Source: an uncultured Mucispirillum sp.
GTDB taxonomy: Bacteria; Chrysiogenota; Deferribacteres; Deferribacterales; Mucispirillaceae
NCBI GenBank assembly: GCA_945947845.1
Contig: CAMEZN010000014.1
Span: 1-12,137, forward strand
Direction: 5' to 3'
DNA: 12,137 nt
The translations under genes were made by a program, and so were the position numbers. Below, in pieces: positions 1 to 6,776 of the stretch (its first letter is position 1; each line of letters opens with the position of its first letter). The notes beneath the pieces are model-generated. The model did no database searches. It was given only the letters and a program-made list of their open reading frames with translations, and was not told the origin of the DNA.

Positions 1-1425
1 TATGTTGGATCTGTTGGCTTTAGAGTTATAGTGGCACATTCACTTGGTGCAATTTTATCAAGAGATTTTTCTGCTTCATGGATAAAAATGGCTAGACCTT
101 GGTCTATGATTATATGGGCTTTTTTAACAGTAGGTATAGTTATTGGTGCATGGTGGGCATATGTAGAACTTGGCTGGGGCGGATACTGGGCATGGGACCC
201 TGTTGAGAATGCTTCTCTTATGCCTTGGTTTACTGCTACTGCATTTTTACATTCTGCTTATGTTTATGAAAAAACAGGTAAACTAAAAGTATGGACATTT
301 ATCCTATTAATCATCACTTTTGAGCTTACTATTTTAGGAACATTTATCACAAGAAGTGGTTTAATTGATTCTGTGCATAGTTTTTCACCACACCCTATCG
401 GTTACTACTTTTTAATATATATATTTATTTCTGCATTAGTATATATCATTACTCTTGTTTCTAACAAAGAATTTAAAGAACTTATCAAAAATGATGAAAC
501 AGATTTTAAATTCCTATCTAGAACTGGTTTAGTGCTTATATCTAACTGGCTGTTTTTAGCAATCTCATTAGCAATAGCATTTGGCACACTAACTCCAGTT
601 TTTACTGGTGCAAATTATACTATTTCCTACTATAACAGAGCAACAGCACCATTTTTCATGTTTATTTTCTTAGCCAGCGGTTTTGGACTTTTAACTGGAT
701 TTAAAATATCAAATCTCACTAAATATAAAATAAGATTAATAATCTCTTTCTGTGCTGCAATTGCTGGTGTAGTTATTATGGCTCTTCTAGGCTACACTAA
801 TAAAATGTCATTAGCATTAAATTTTACAATATTCTTTTCAGCAGCAGCAGTTCTTATCCGCACTTTTACTTCCCTAAAAAGCGGCGGTTTAAAATCTATT
901 TTACAAGCAAATAGATTTTATGGTGCAATGATTATACACATAGGGCTTGTTATTATTGCTTTTGGTATAGTTATGTCATCTTTTTATATGTTCAAAGGCG
1001 AATATAGTGTTAAACCAGACTTTGTATTAGATTATAATGGTTATGTTTTTCAAGTAGGTTCATATTCTAATTTACAGGAAAAAAACTATATTTCTGAGTT
1101 TGTGCCTATAAAAATATATAAAGATGATAAACTTGTTACAACTGCATATCCAGAAATTAGAACATATAACCGTAACTATGATGATAAATTCAGAGAAGTA
1201 GCATATTATTCACAATTTACTGGTGATTTATACTTTGCCTTATACTCTATCAACCCAAAAGATTCATCTATGGTTATACTTTTTATTCATCAGCCATTTG
1301 TATCATGGATTTGGGCTGGCTGTGTTATCATGGTATTTGGTGCATTTTTGGGTGCTTTTACATTTAAAAGAAAAGAAAATGACACTGATATAAATAAAAA
1401 AAGCTACCTAATAAAAGAAAATTAA
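1..1425 (+). CDS. ccmF: Cytochrome c heme lyase subunit CcmF, 3' part (5' end outside window)
   Basis: This is an integral membrane protein that passes heme from CcmE to apocytochrome c in system I maturation. The frame is open from base 1, so the start lies upstream; the GTG at 31 is internal because the residues before it also fit the family. 474 residues are present, against about 650 in full-length CcmF. Fragment residues 51-76 hold the tryptophan-rich WWD signature (GWGGYWAWDPVENAS, then MPW). H84 and H126 (in SVHSF) flank it and H313 lies in MIIHIG; these match the positions of the histidines known in CcmF to bind heme. Residues 331-425 look like the periplasmic domain, followed by a last membrane helix at about 432-455. 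NrfE/CycK-type paralogues share this core, so the choice between CcmF and NrfE is not settled. A terminator follows directly, so this is the last gene of its unit. Its activity would be needed for the CxxCH cytochrome at 9709-10236 if no other assembly route exists. Confidence 0.95.
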   Translation, partial: YVGSVGFRVIVAHSLGAILSRDFSASWIKMARPWSMIIWAFLTVGIVIGAWWAYVELGWGGYWAWDPVENASLMPWFTATAFLHSAYVYEKTGKLKVWTFILLIITFELTILGTFITRSGLIDSVHSFSPHPIGYYFLIYIFISALVYIITLVSNKEFKELIKNDETDFKFLSRTGLVLISNWLFLAISLAIAFGTLTPVFTGANYTISYYNRATAPFFMFIFLASGFGLLTGFKISNLTKYKIRLIISFCAAIAGVVIMALLGYTNKMSLALNFTIFFSAAAVLIRTFTSLKSGGLKSILQANRFYGAMIIHIGLVIIAFGIVMSSFYMFKGEYSVKPDFVLDYNGYVFQVGSYSNLQEKNYISEFVPIKIYKDDKLVTTAYPEIRTYNRNYDDKFREVAYYSQFTGDLYFALYSINPKDSSMVILFIHQPFVSWIWAGCVIMVFGAFLGAFTFKRKENDTDINKKSYLIKEN

Positions 1426-1460
1426 CTTTTTAATTTATAATTAAGTTTATTATAATTATT

Positions 1461-1493
1461 ACCCCATTTATTACATAAATGGGGTTTTTATTT
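1461..1493 (+). terminator. Intrinsic terminator after ccmF
   Basis: A perfect 10-bp inverted repeat, ACCCCATTTA (1461-1470) and TAAATGGGGT (1476-1485), encloses a 5-base loop and is followed by a T-rich run. It starts 35 bases past the ccmF stop. The opposite strand has no comparable T tract, so it acts on + strand transcripts. Confidence 0.92.
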
Positions 1494-2030
1494 ATAAAAA
1501 TATATTTATAATAAACTCATATATTTTATGAAATACAAATATATATATTTTAGTTAATTAAATTACAATATATTATAATTTAGATAATATAATATCAAAT
1601 ATATGCTGATTTCATGTTTATAAATTTAATTATAAGATAGTAATTTTAAAATTCAAGAACACTGGATATAGTTTATAATCTTAATAAATAATAGCTTATG
1701 CAGATAATAATCATATTAATACTGCCAAATAAAAGCTGCCTGATAATAATATATTATTATAAACCTTATTTAATACTGAATATACTATAAATTATCATAT
1801 TAAAGCAGCTTATAATATAAAGTAAATCTTAATATACACTTATATTCATTATATAAAAAGAATGAATTATAATATGTTTCTTATTTATAAGTTATAATCT
1901 TATCTTGATTATGTATAACTGCTGTATATCGTGATAAAATAGATAAAATAATTTCAATTATATTTCAGAATATTATAATTATATATTACTGCTATAAAAT
2001 ATATTAAAAAAATTAATACAGAATAAATAT
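1494..2030. other. Long AT-rich intergenic stretch between two convergent terminators, no gene seen
   Basis: About 540 bases separate the ccmF terminator from the terminator of the oppositely oriented chemotaxis unit. All frames are broken by frequent stops, and I see no start with a ribosome binding site, no GC-rich island such as a tRNA, and no recognisable protein remnant. It holds an 18-bp perfect palindrome of A and T only (1743-1760). It also holds two copies of the 11-mer TTATAATCTTA (1673-1683 and 1892-1902); a third copy lies just outside at 2080-2090. None of these has an assignable function. Confidence 0.6.
1743..1760. repeat. 18-bp perfect AT palindrome
   Basis: ATAATAATATATTATTAT equals its own reverse complement, centred between 1751 and 1752. 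Such palindromes arise easily in sequence this AT-rich. There is no loop or T tract to make it a terminator and no nearby promoter to make it an operator. Confidence 0.4.
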
Positions 2031-2063
2031 AAAAGAAAAAGCCTGAATATAAATTCAGGCTTT
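2031..2063 (-). terminator. Intrinsic terminator of the ATPase/CheW-CheZ unit
   Basis: Read on the - strand, an 11-bp stem (arms 2053-2063 and 2038-2048, core GCCTGAAT) with a 4-base loop is followed by TTTTTCTTTT (2040-2031). It lies about 35 bases past the stop of the gene ending at 2097 and closes that transcription unit. Confidence 0.9.
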
Positions 2064-2096
2064 AATAAGATAAAATAAATTATAATCTTAGTAATA

Positions 2097-3836
2097 TTAT
2101 GCTAAACCATAATCAACAAGCAACTGTTCTCTACTTCTGTTAAATTCATTATTTGTTTTACTATCATTAACTTGTAAGAAGCCAACAATAGTGCCAATTC
2201 TTGAACCCATATCTTCAATAGATTTAATTACTTTACGAAGTTTCTGCTCAGTAATATCTTGAAATTCAAGAGATTCTAATATTTTAAATCCAAGTGATTC
2301 TGCTTCTGAAAGATTGCCTACTATTTTTTCATAAAGAGCCATAAATTCAGCTTCATGTTCTTTATTAGCAAGTTTTTTCAAAGCTGCAATATCTGAAATA
2401 AATGACTTGTAAAAATCAGCCATACTATCTGATGCTTCCATTAAGTTAATAGTAGCTTTTTCTGTATCGTCATTTACTCCTTCAAGCATAGATGTTACAT
2501 TAGGCAGATTTTCCTTAGATTTTTCAAGCAGAGGGTCTATTTCATCAACTCTGTTTTTAGTATCTATGATAAGCCTTAAAAGCTCACCTATTTCACCTTT
2601 TATGTTTGTATCAATTTTACTGCCAGCTTCATCACCAGATATGATTTTACCAGCAATTCTTTTTAACTCTTTTATAGACACTTGAACAGATTCTCCATCA
2701 GTTGTTGGGTTTAAAGCAGGAGATTTATCATCACCTACTTCCGGTGTAAGCCTTTCTTCCTCTGGCTGTTCATCAACAGGGTGTGTAATAATTTCCACCA
2801 TTGGAACAGCATCAGGGTCAACGACAGAAAGGTCTATGTCCACATCAGTATTTTTTTTTTCCTCTCTGTGCTTTTTATTAAGCTCCTCAGTTTCTGCTTC
2901 CCGTTTAGCCAGCTCTTTTGCTATTAAGCTGTCTAAATCGTTTTGCTCAACCTGAGATTCAGAGCCGATTTGAAAGATAGCATTACTTTGTTCTAGTGCA
3001 TCTTTCAAGACATCATCATGCTCTTGCTGCGGCTTTCTTTTTTTTTTATTCAATTCTTCTGTTTCTGCTTCTCTCATAGCTAATTCTTTGGCTATTAAAG
3101 CATCAATATTATCTTCAATATCAGAATCTGCACTGCCAGTTTCTATGCCGTTAGATTCTTCTTCCTGTGCTGGTGTTATAACAGGTGCTGCAACACTATT
3201 TGCATCTGGAAGCATTGTATTTTCAGCAGGCTGCTCCTGAACTGGTGCTGCTGCAACTGCTGGTTCTGGTGCTGCTGCTGGTTCTGGTGCTGTAATAGGA
3301 GCCATTACTGTCTGTTTATTAGAACCAAGCATTTTTTTACGAAGTTCACTTTCACTGGCTTCACTTTCATTGATAACTCTATCAATATCTAAAAGCATAA
3401 TCAGTCTTGAATCATATTTACAGATACCTAAAATATATTCCTGACCAATTGAACCAACTAATGGTGGAGTAGGTTCAACCATAGAACGTTTTATCCGCAT
3501 AACCTCTGTTACTTCATCAACAACAAAGCCTATATTTTCATTATTAATGTTTACTACAATTATTCTGGTTGCTTTATCAAAATCATTTTTTGCAAGATTA
3601 AAGCGAACCCGTAAATCAATAACAGGAACTACTTTACCACGAAGGTTCATAACGCCTAAAATATATGATTCCATACGAGGAACAATTGTTATCTCAATAG
3701 ACCTGATAATTGTATTAATTTTTAGAACATCAATTGCATATTCCTCATCACCAAGCTTAACTCCAACAAGCTGGATTTGGTCCATTTCTTCTGCATATTC
3801 GCTTCGTTCAACATCATCAAATAATTCTTCACTCAT
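2097..3836 (-). CDS. CheW-CheZ fusion protein: CheW coupling domain, long repeat-bearing linker, CheZ-like CheY-P phosphatase domain
   Basis: 579 residues from the ATG at 3836. A TTG two codons upstream is also open, but it sits one base from the Shine-Dalgarno AGAGG (3848-3844), whereas the ATG is 7 bases away. Residues about 19-158 form a complete CheW domain (signature NLRGKVVPVIDLR at 64-76), expected to dock on CheA and receptors. About 160-380 is a Pro/Ala/Glu-rich linker with two copies of a 22-residue motif (244-265, 301-322). About 385-579 resembles CheZ: LPNVTSMLEGVNDDTEKA matches the first long helix, and FQDITEQ at 525-531 matches the CheZ catalytic FQDLTGQ, keeping the Asp (D527) and Gln (Q531) spaced as E. 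coli D143/Q147. The C-terminal REQLLVDYGLA resembles the CheY-binding tail. Inferred role: dephosphorylate CheY-P at the array. It follows the ATPase gene by 10 bases. Two A10 tracts in the linker are slippage-prone. CheZ activity is inferred from motifs only. Confidence 0.9.
   Translation of the reverse strand: MSEELFDDVERSEYAEEMDQIQLVGVKLGDEEYAIDVLKINTIIRSIEITIVPRMESYILGVMNLRGKVVPVIDLRVRFNLAKNDFDKATRIIVVNINNENIGFVVDEVTEVMRIKRSMVEPTPPLVGSIGQEYILGICKYDSRLIMLLDIDRVINESEASESELRKKMLGSNKQTVMAPITAPEPAAAPEPAVAAAPVQEQPAENTMLPDANSVAAPVITPAQEEESNGIETGSADSDIEDNIDALIAKELAMREAETEELNKKKRKPQQEHDDVLKDALEQSNAIFQIGSESQVEQNDLDSLIAKELAKREAETEELNKKHREEKKNTDVDIDLSVVDPDAVPMVEIITHPVDEQPEEERLTPEVGDDKSPALNPTTDGESVQVSIKELKRIAGKIISGDEAGSKIDTNIKGEIGELLRLIIDTKNRVDEIDPLLEKSKENLPNVTSMLEGVNDDTEKATINLMEASDSMADFYKSFISDIAALKKLANKEHEAEFMALYEKIVGNLSEAESLGFKILESLEFQDITEQKLRKVIKSIEDMGSRIGTIVGFLQVNDSKTNNEFNRSREQLLVDYGLA
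2851..2860 (-). repeat. A10 homopolymer in the CheW-CheZ linker (second tract)
   Basis: Ten T on the + strand read as A10 in the coding strand, across the codons GAA AAA AAA AAT. A one-base gain gives TGA two codons later (TAC TGA). A one-base loss gives TAG after ATA CTG ATG TGG ACA. Either slip removes the CheZ-like domain. Confidence 0.9.
2871..2936 (-). repeat. Linker motif copy 2 of the CheW-CheZ protein
   Basis: Encodes residues 301-322, containing LIAKELA, then K, then REAETEELNKK. It matches copy 1 at 19 of 22 residues but at only about 46 of 66 bases, with many of the differences synonymous. That pattern fits an old duplication held by selection on the peptide. Confidence 0.85.
3038..3047 (-). 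repeat. A10 homopolymer in the CheW-CheZ linker (first tract)
   Basis: Ten T on the + strand give A10 in the coding strand, encoding KKKR after the AAT codon. A one-base gain reaches TGA 7 codons after the tract (AAG AAA GCC GCA GCA AGA GCA TGA). A one-base loss reaches TGA after ATG ATG ATG TCT. Both leave CheW plus the first linker motif. Confidence 0.9.
3042..3107 (-). repeat. Linker motif copy 1 of the CheW-CheZ protein
   Basis: Encodes residues 244-265, containing LIAKELA, then M, then REAETEELNKK. It is the upstream partner of the copy at 2871-2936, 57 residues away, and its last codons run into the first A10 tract. The mix of charged and aliphatic residues suggests a helical docking peptide; the partner is unknown. 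Confidence 0.85.
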
Positions 3837-3843
3837 TAGCAAG

Positions 3844-3848
3844 CCTCT
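3844..3848 (-). promoter_or_regulatory. Shine-Dalgarno that fixes the CheW-CheZ start
   Basis: AGAGG on the - strand overlaps the TAG stop of the upstream ATPase gene (3849-3847) and lies 7 bases before the ATG at 3836. The spacing favours this ATG over the TTG at 3842 and implies translational coupling with the ATPase. Confidence 0.75.
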
Positions 3849-4731
3849 ATAATTTAGCTATCATCTGGTCTCTGATATCGTCTATACAGCCGACTGTTTC
3901 ACTGTCAGGAAAACGCAGATAATATGGTTTTAATAATTTTACACATTCACTTACCTTTTCATCATAAGGTAAAAATCCTAATTTTTCAATATCTATACTT
4001 AAATATTTCTTAACAACACTTTCAAAACCGTAAAATACATTTAATTCTCTTTTAAATTTGACCTGATTTAAAATCATACCCGGTCTAAATGCTGCAACGA
4101 AAGTTGTAATTGCTGCGGCTATATCTTTATCTATTTGAGCAGTTGCTTCTATAATTGATTCTACATTTGGGAAGTTCATACTCTTACTGCGGAGTTTTTT
4201 ATTTATGTCCTCAAAATCCCATCTTTTAGAAAGAAAACGTTCAATATGGCGGTATATTGCAACTTTTAAAAACCCATAAGCATTTTCAATAGATGTTGGT
4301 TCACCGCTCATAACAACTATTTTTATATCAGCAACATTAAATAAATCAACCATATTAAAGCTGGTGCCTGCACCTAAATCTAAAATAGTGTAGTCATAAT
4401 CCAACTCTTGTATGTTTGTAAGTATCTTAATTTTTTCAAACTTAGTAATGTGAGCCATGCCAAGCACATCACCTGAACCGCCGATAAAATCAACACCTGC
4501 TGGCGATTTTACAATAACATCTTTCAGCTCACTTCTTTCACGAATAAAATTATATAAGCCAATACCGGGCACTTTAAGCCCCACAAAGTTATGCAGGTTT
4601 GCTCCACCTAAATCTGCATCAACAAGTAATGTTCTATAACCTGCTGCACTTAAAGATAAAGCAAGACTTGATGAACAAAAACTTTTTCCTACTCCGCCTT
4701 TACCACTTGCGATTGATATTAACTTTGACAT
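3847..4731 (-). CDS. MinD/ParA-family ATPase (FlhG- or ParC-like)
   Basis: A cytoplasmic P-loop ATPase of the deviant Walker A class, 294 residues. SGKGGVGKS at 9-17 has the signature lysine K11 plus K16 and S17; VDADLG at 37-42 and the switch II motif DLGAG at 118-122 complete the site. Family members dimerise on ATP and position cargo on membrane or nucleoid: MinD (septum), FlhG (flagella), ParC (chemosensory arrays). The length suits FlhG/MinD, but I see no clear N-terminal FlhF-activating motif and no obvious amphipathic membrane tail at the C-terminus (ends DDIRDQMIAKL). The start is supported by AGGG 6-7 bases upstream of the ATG. A CheW-CheZ fusion follows 10 bases downstream, which points to chemosensory cargo. 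No flagellar gene lies within the window, so the exact cargo is inference. Confidence 0.9.
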   Translation of the reverse strand: MSKLISIASGKGGVGKSFCSSSLALSLSAAGYRTLLVDADLGGANLHNFVGLKVPGIGLYNFIRERSELKDVIVKSPAGVDFIGGSGDVLGMAHITKFEKIKILTNIQELDYDYTILDLGAGTSFNMVDLFNVADIKIVVMSGEPTSIENAYGFLKVAIYRHIERFLSKRWDFEDINKKLRSKSMNFPNVESIIEATAQIDKDIAAAITTFVAAFRPGMILNQVKFKRELNVFYGFESVVKKYLSIDIEKLGFLPYDEKVSECVKLLKPYYLRFPDSETVGCIDDIRDQMIAKL

Positions 4732-4779
4732 TATCAGCCCTTTAATAATTTATAAATATAAACACTTACATTTCCGTCT

Positions 4780-4814
4780 ATTATATCTATACAATGTTAT
4801 TTAAAGAAATACAA
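4780..4814 (-). promoter_or_regulatory. Candidate sigma-70 promoter for the ATPase/CheW-CheZ unit
   Basis: On the - strand, TTGTAT (4814-4809) and TATAGA (4791-4786) are 17 bases apart. An adjacent TATAAT (4785-4780) is a better -10 but lacks a good -35. The site is about 50 bases upstream of the ATG at 4731. The 157-base gap to the MFS gene shows no convincing terminator, so readthrough from there is possible. Confidence 0.45.
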
Positions 4815-4888
4815 GAAATTTTTTAAATTTTTATATATATCAAATAATTTTTTTATTTCTGCACGGATTTTTTATATGTTTTATGCTC

Positions 4889-6136
4889 TTAATTTTTTTC
4901 AAACTCCTGCCATACTGGTTCCAGTTCTTTATTTACTCGTTTAAGCCTAAATCCAAAAACTATTGCAGAAATAATCATTATACTGCACCAAGTTATAACT
5001 GTAATATGTGGTGAAAAATGTTCTGTCATAATACCAGCAAAAAATGCGCCAAGCGGACCAAGCCCGTATATTCCTATTGAATAAAGGCTTGCAACTCTGC
5101 CCCGCATATCACTTCTTACTGCTGACTGCAAATATATATTTGTAGCAATTAGTGAAGATACAAGCCCAAAACCAGCAGGCACCATCATCACAAGAGAAAA
5201 ATAGTAATCTGTGCTTACTGCAAAAATTATCATACATATACTGTGCAGTAAAACAAGTATAAATATTGCATTTGGAAGCCTTCGCATAGTAATAAATGTT
5301 GCAACTACAAATGCCCCAATCATAGCCCCAAGCCCATAAAAGCCCTGTAAAAACCCTAAAACCTGAGAGTTGCCATGCAGCACATCTTTTGCATAAATTG
5401 GAAGCATTACAGAATAAGAATATGAGAAAAACCCTACCACTATAAAAAATGCAAACATAGCCCGCATATAATATACATTTTTAGAATATTTAACAACTTC
5501 TACTATATCCTGCACTATACTTTGTTTTTTTGAAAACTTATTTTCTCTCTGCCTGAATTTAATAATAAATAATGCTGCAATAACAGGTATATAACTTGCA
5601 GCAGTGATTGCAAAACATAAAGCTTCACCTGCTAAATGGATTATAAATCCTGCAATTGTAGGACCTATAAGCCTTGAAAGATTAAATATAACAGAATGCA
5701 GTGCAATAGCACTTTTTAAATCAGAATTTTTATTGACCATTAAAATAAGCGATGCCTGTCTTGCAGGCATATCTATTGCAAATACAACACCTAAATAAAA
5801 ACTTAAAAATAATATATGCCATAACTGCATTGTATTTGTGTAAAGCAATACAGCCATTATTAAAGCATGAAGCAAAGTTAATGTTTGAGTAGCAATTATC
5901 AGCTTACGAATATCATGCTTTTCCAGCCATGCACCTGCAATTAAGCCTACAATAAAAATTGGTGCATTTGATAAAAGTTCTACAAGACCTAGTAAAAAAG
6001 GTGATTCTGTAATACGGTATACAAGCCAAGATGTTGCAAGCTTCTGCACCCACATACCTGTTAGTGCTACTGACTGGCCAGCAATATATATTGAGAAATT
6101 TCGTGATTTAAGTGCATCAAAAATATGTATTACCAT
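4889..6136 (-). CDS. MFS exporter of the MFS_3 (EntS/transmembrane secretion effector-like) type
   Basis: A 415-residue inner-membrane transporter with about 12 hydrophobic segments and the usual central cytoplasmic loop (about 195-215, rich in Lys/Arg/Gln). The opening, in which FRNFSIYIAG-like sequence is followed by GMWVQKLATSWLVYRIT and SPFLLGLVELLSNAP, is typical of the MFS_3 family, whose members include the enterobactin exporter EntS and macrolide efflux proteins. The loop 2-3 motif A is degenerate (GAWLEKHDIRKLI, about 68-80). The family exports small molecules by proton antiport; the substrate cannot be read from sequence and no siderophore gene is nearby. The ATG at 6136 has AGGTAG about 7 bases upstream. 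The gene has its own candidate promoter and is probably separate from galU/DUF2062 and from the ATPase gene, although no firm terminator flanks it. Confidence 0.88.
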   Translation of the reverse strand: MVIHIFDALKSRNFSIYIAGQSVALTGMWVQKLATSWLVYRITESPFLLGLVELLSNAPIFIVGLIAGAWLEKHDIRKLIIATQTLTLLHALIMAVLLYTNTMQLWHILFLSFYLGVVFAIDMPARQASLILMVNKNSDLKSAIALHSVIFNLSRLIGPTIAGFIIHLAGEALCFAITAASYIPVIAALFIIKFRQRENKFSKKQSIVQDIVEVVKYSKNVYYMRAMFAFFIVVGFFSYSYSVMLPIYAKDVLHGNSQVLGFLQGFYGLGAMIGAFVVATFITMRRLPNAIFILVLLHSICMIIFAVSTDYYFSLVMMVPAGFGLVSSLIATNIYLQSAVRSDMRGRVASLYSIGIYGLGPLGAFFAGIMTEHFSPHITVITWCSIMIISAIVFGFRLKRVNKELEPVWQEFEKN

Positions 6137-6170
6137 TTATTCTACCTAAAAAAATATGTCTAATTAGTAT

Positions 6171-6199
6171 AATATACCTTATCAACACATAATAAGCAA
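6171..6199 (-). promoter_or_regulatory. Candidate sigma-70 promoter for the MFS gene
   Basis: TTGCTT (6199-6194) and TATATT (6176-6171) on the - strand have a 17-base spacer and lie about 35 bases upstream of the ATG at 6136. Both boxes differ from consensus. Confidence 0.4.
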
Positions 6200-6253
6200 C
6201 AAGAATAATATTAAATTATAAGGAATAATTTATTAATTATAAAGCAGATTAAT

Positions 6254-6769
6254 TTACTTTATGCCATATTTTGCATTACCGCTTTCATCACTGCCTTTAT
6301 AGACCTTATATCGTTTTGCTATAAAGTATATAATAAAATATGTTAGAACAGCACAAATAAGACCAACAAAATGAGTGCCCACTATAAAAGGTATGAAAAG
6401 AGTTTTTCCTGCTTCAAAAAGTGATGAGAGAGTTACATTATCCCAGTCAAAAGTAAATGAACTATCCATTCCAAGAATTATAAGCCCTACTTTTGTTGTA
6501 AAAGCAAAGATAAATGGAATGGTTATAGGGTTTGTTATATAAACTCCTATCATTAAAGGATATATAGGAAGATTAAAATAACTTGATACAAAAAGGGCAA
6601 TATATGTTTGAGTGCCTACATATGGGGAAATACCTATCAATGCACCAAAAGCAGAAGCTTTTGCCAGCACTCGTGGTGAAACATCAAGAGAAAGCATCAT
6701 TTTCAGCTTTAATCTCATTCTGGCTATAAAACGAAGTCTTGATGTTTTATTTTTAAAAATTTTAAGCAT
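6254..6769 (-). CDS. DUF2062 domain membrane protein
   Basis: 171 residues from the ATG at 6769. The TTG one codon earlier directly abuts the AGGTGG ribosome binding site and is unlikely to be the start. A basic N-terminus (residues 1-24) precedes a membrane domain carrying the DUF2062 marks: GALIGISPYVGTQT at 42-55 and ITNPITIPF at 78-86, with further hydrophobic segments to about residue 155 and a charged tail. The function of DUF2062 is not established. Family members occur alone or fused to glycosyltransferases, which fits its place 7 bases after galU and suggests an envelope-polysaccharide link. Its ribosome binding site overlaps the galU stop codon, so the two are probably co-translated. 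Confidence 0.88.
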   Translation of the reverse strand: MLKIFKNKTSRLRFIARMRLKLKMMLSLDVSPRVLAKASAFGALIGISPYVGTQTYIALFVSSYFNLPIYPLMIGVYITNPITIPFIFAFTTKVGLIILGMDSSFTFDWDNVTLSSLFEAGKTLFIPFIVGTHFVGLICAVLTYFIIYFIAKRYKVYKGSDESGNAKYGIK

Positions 6770-6776
6770 CAACCAC

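Noticed and set aside
31..1425. A complete gene starting at GTG 31
   Set aside because: The frame is open back to base 1 and the upstream residues (YVGSVGF) fit CcmF, while the fragment lacks the N-terminal third of the family. The gene is cut by the window edge.
1733..1811. Inverted repeat AAGCTGC (1733-1739) and GCAGCTT (1805-1811) as ends of a mobile element
   Set aside because: Only 7 bp long, 65 bases apart, with no target duplication and no open frame between.
3837..3842. TTG at 3842 as start of the CheW-CheZ gene
   Set aside because: It is one base from the Shine-Dalgarno core; the ATG at 3836 has correct spacing and is a better start codon.
4842..4858. Hairpin AAATAA/TTATTT as a terminator of the MFS gene
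   Set aside because: The stem has only six A-T pairs and no clear T tract in the right place; too weak in this AT-rich background.
6770..6772. TTG at 6772 as start of the DUF2062 gene
   Set aside because: It directly abuts AGGTGG; the following ATG at 6769 is better placed.
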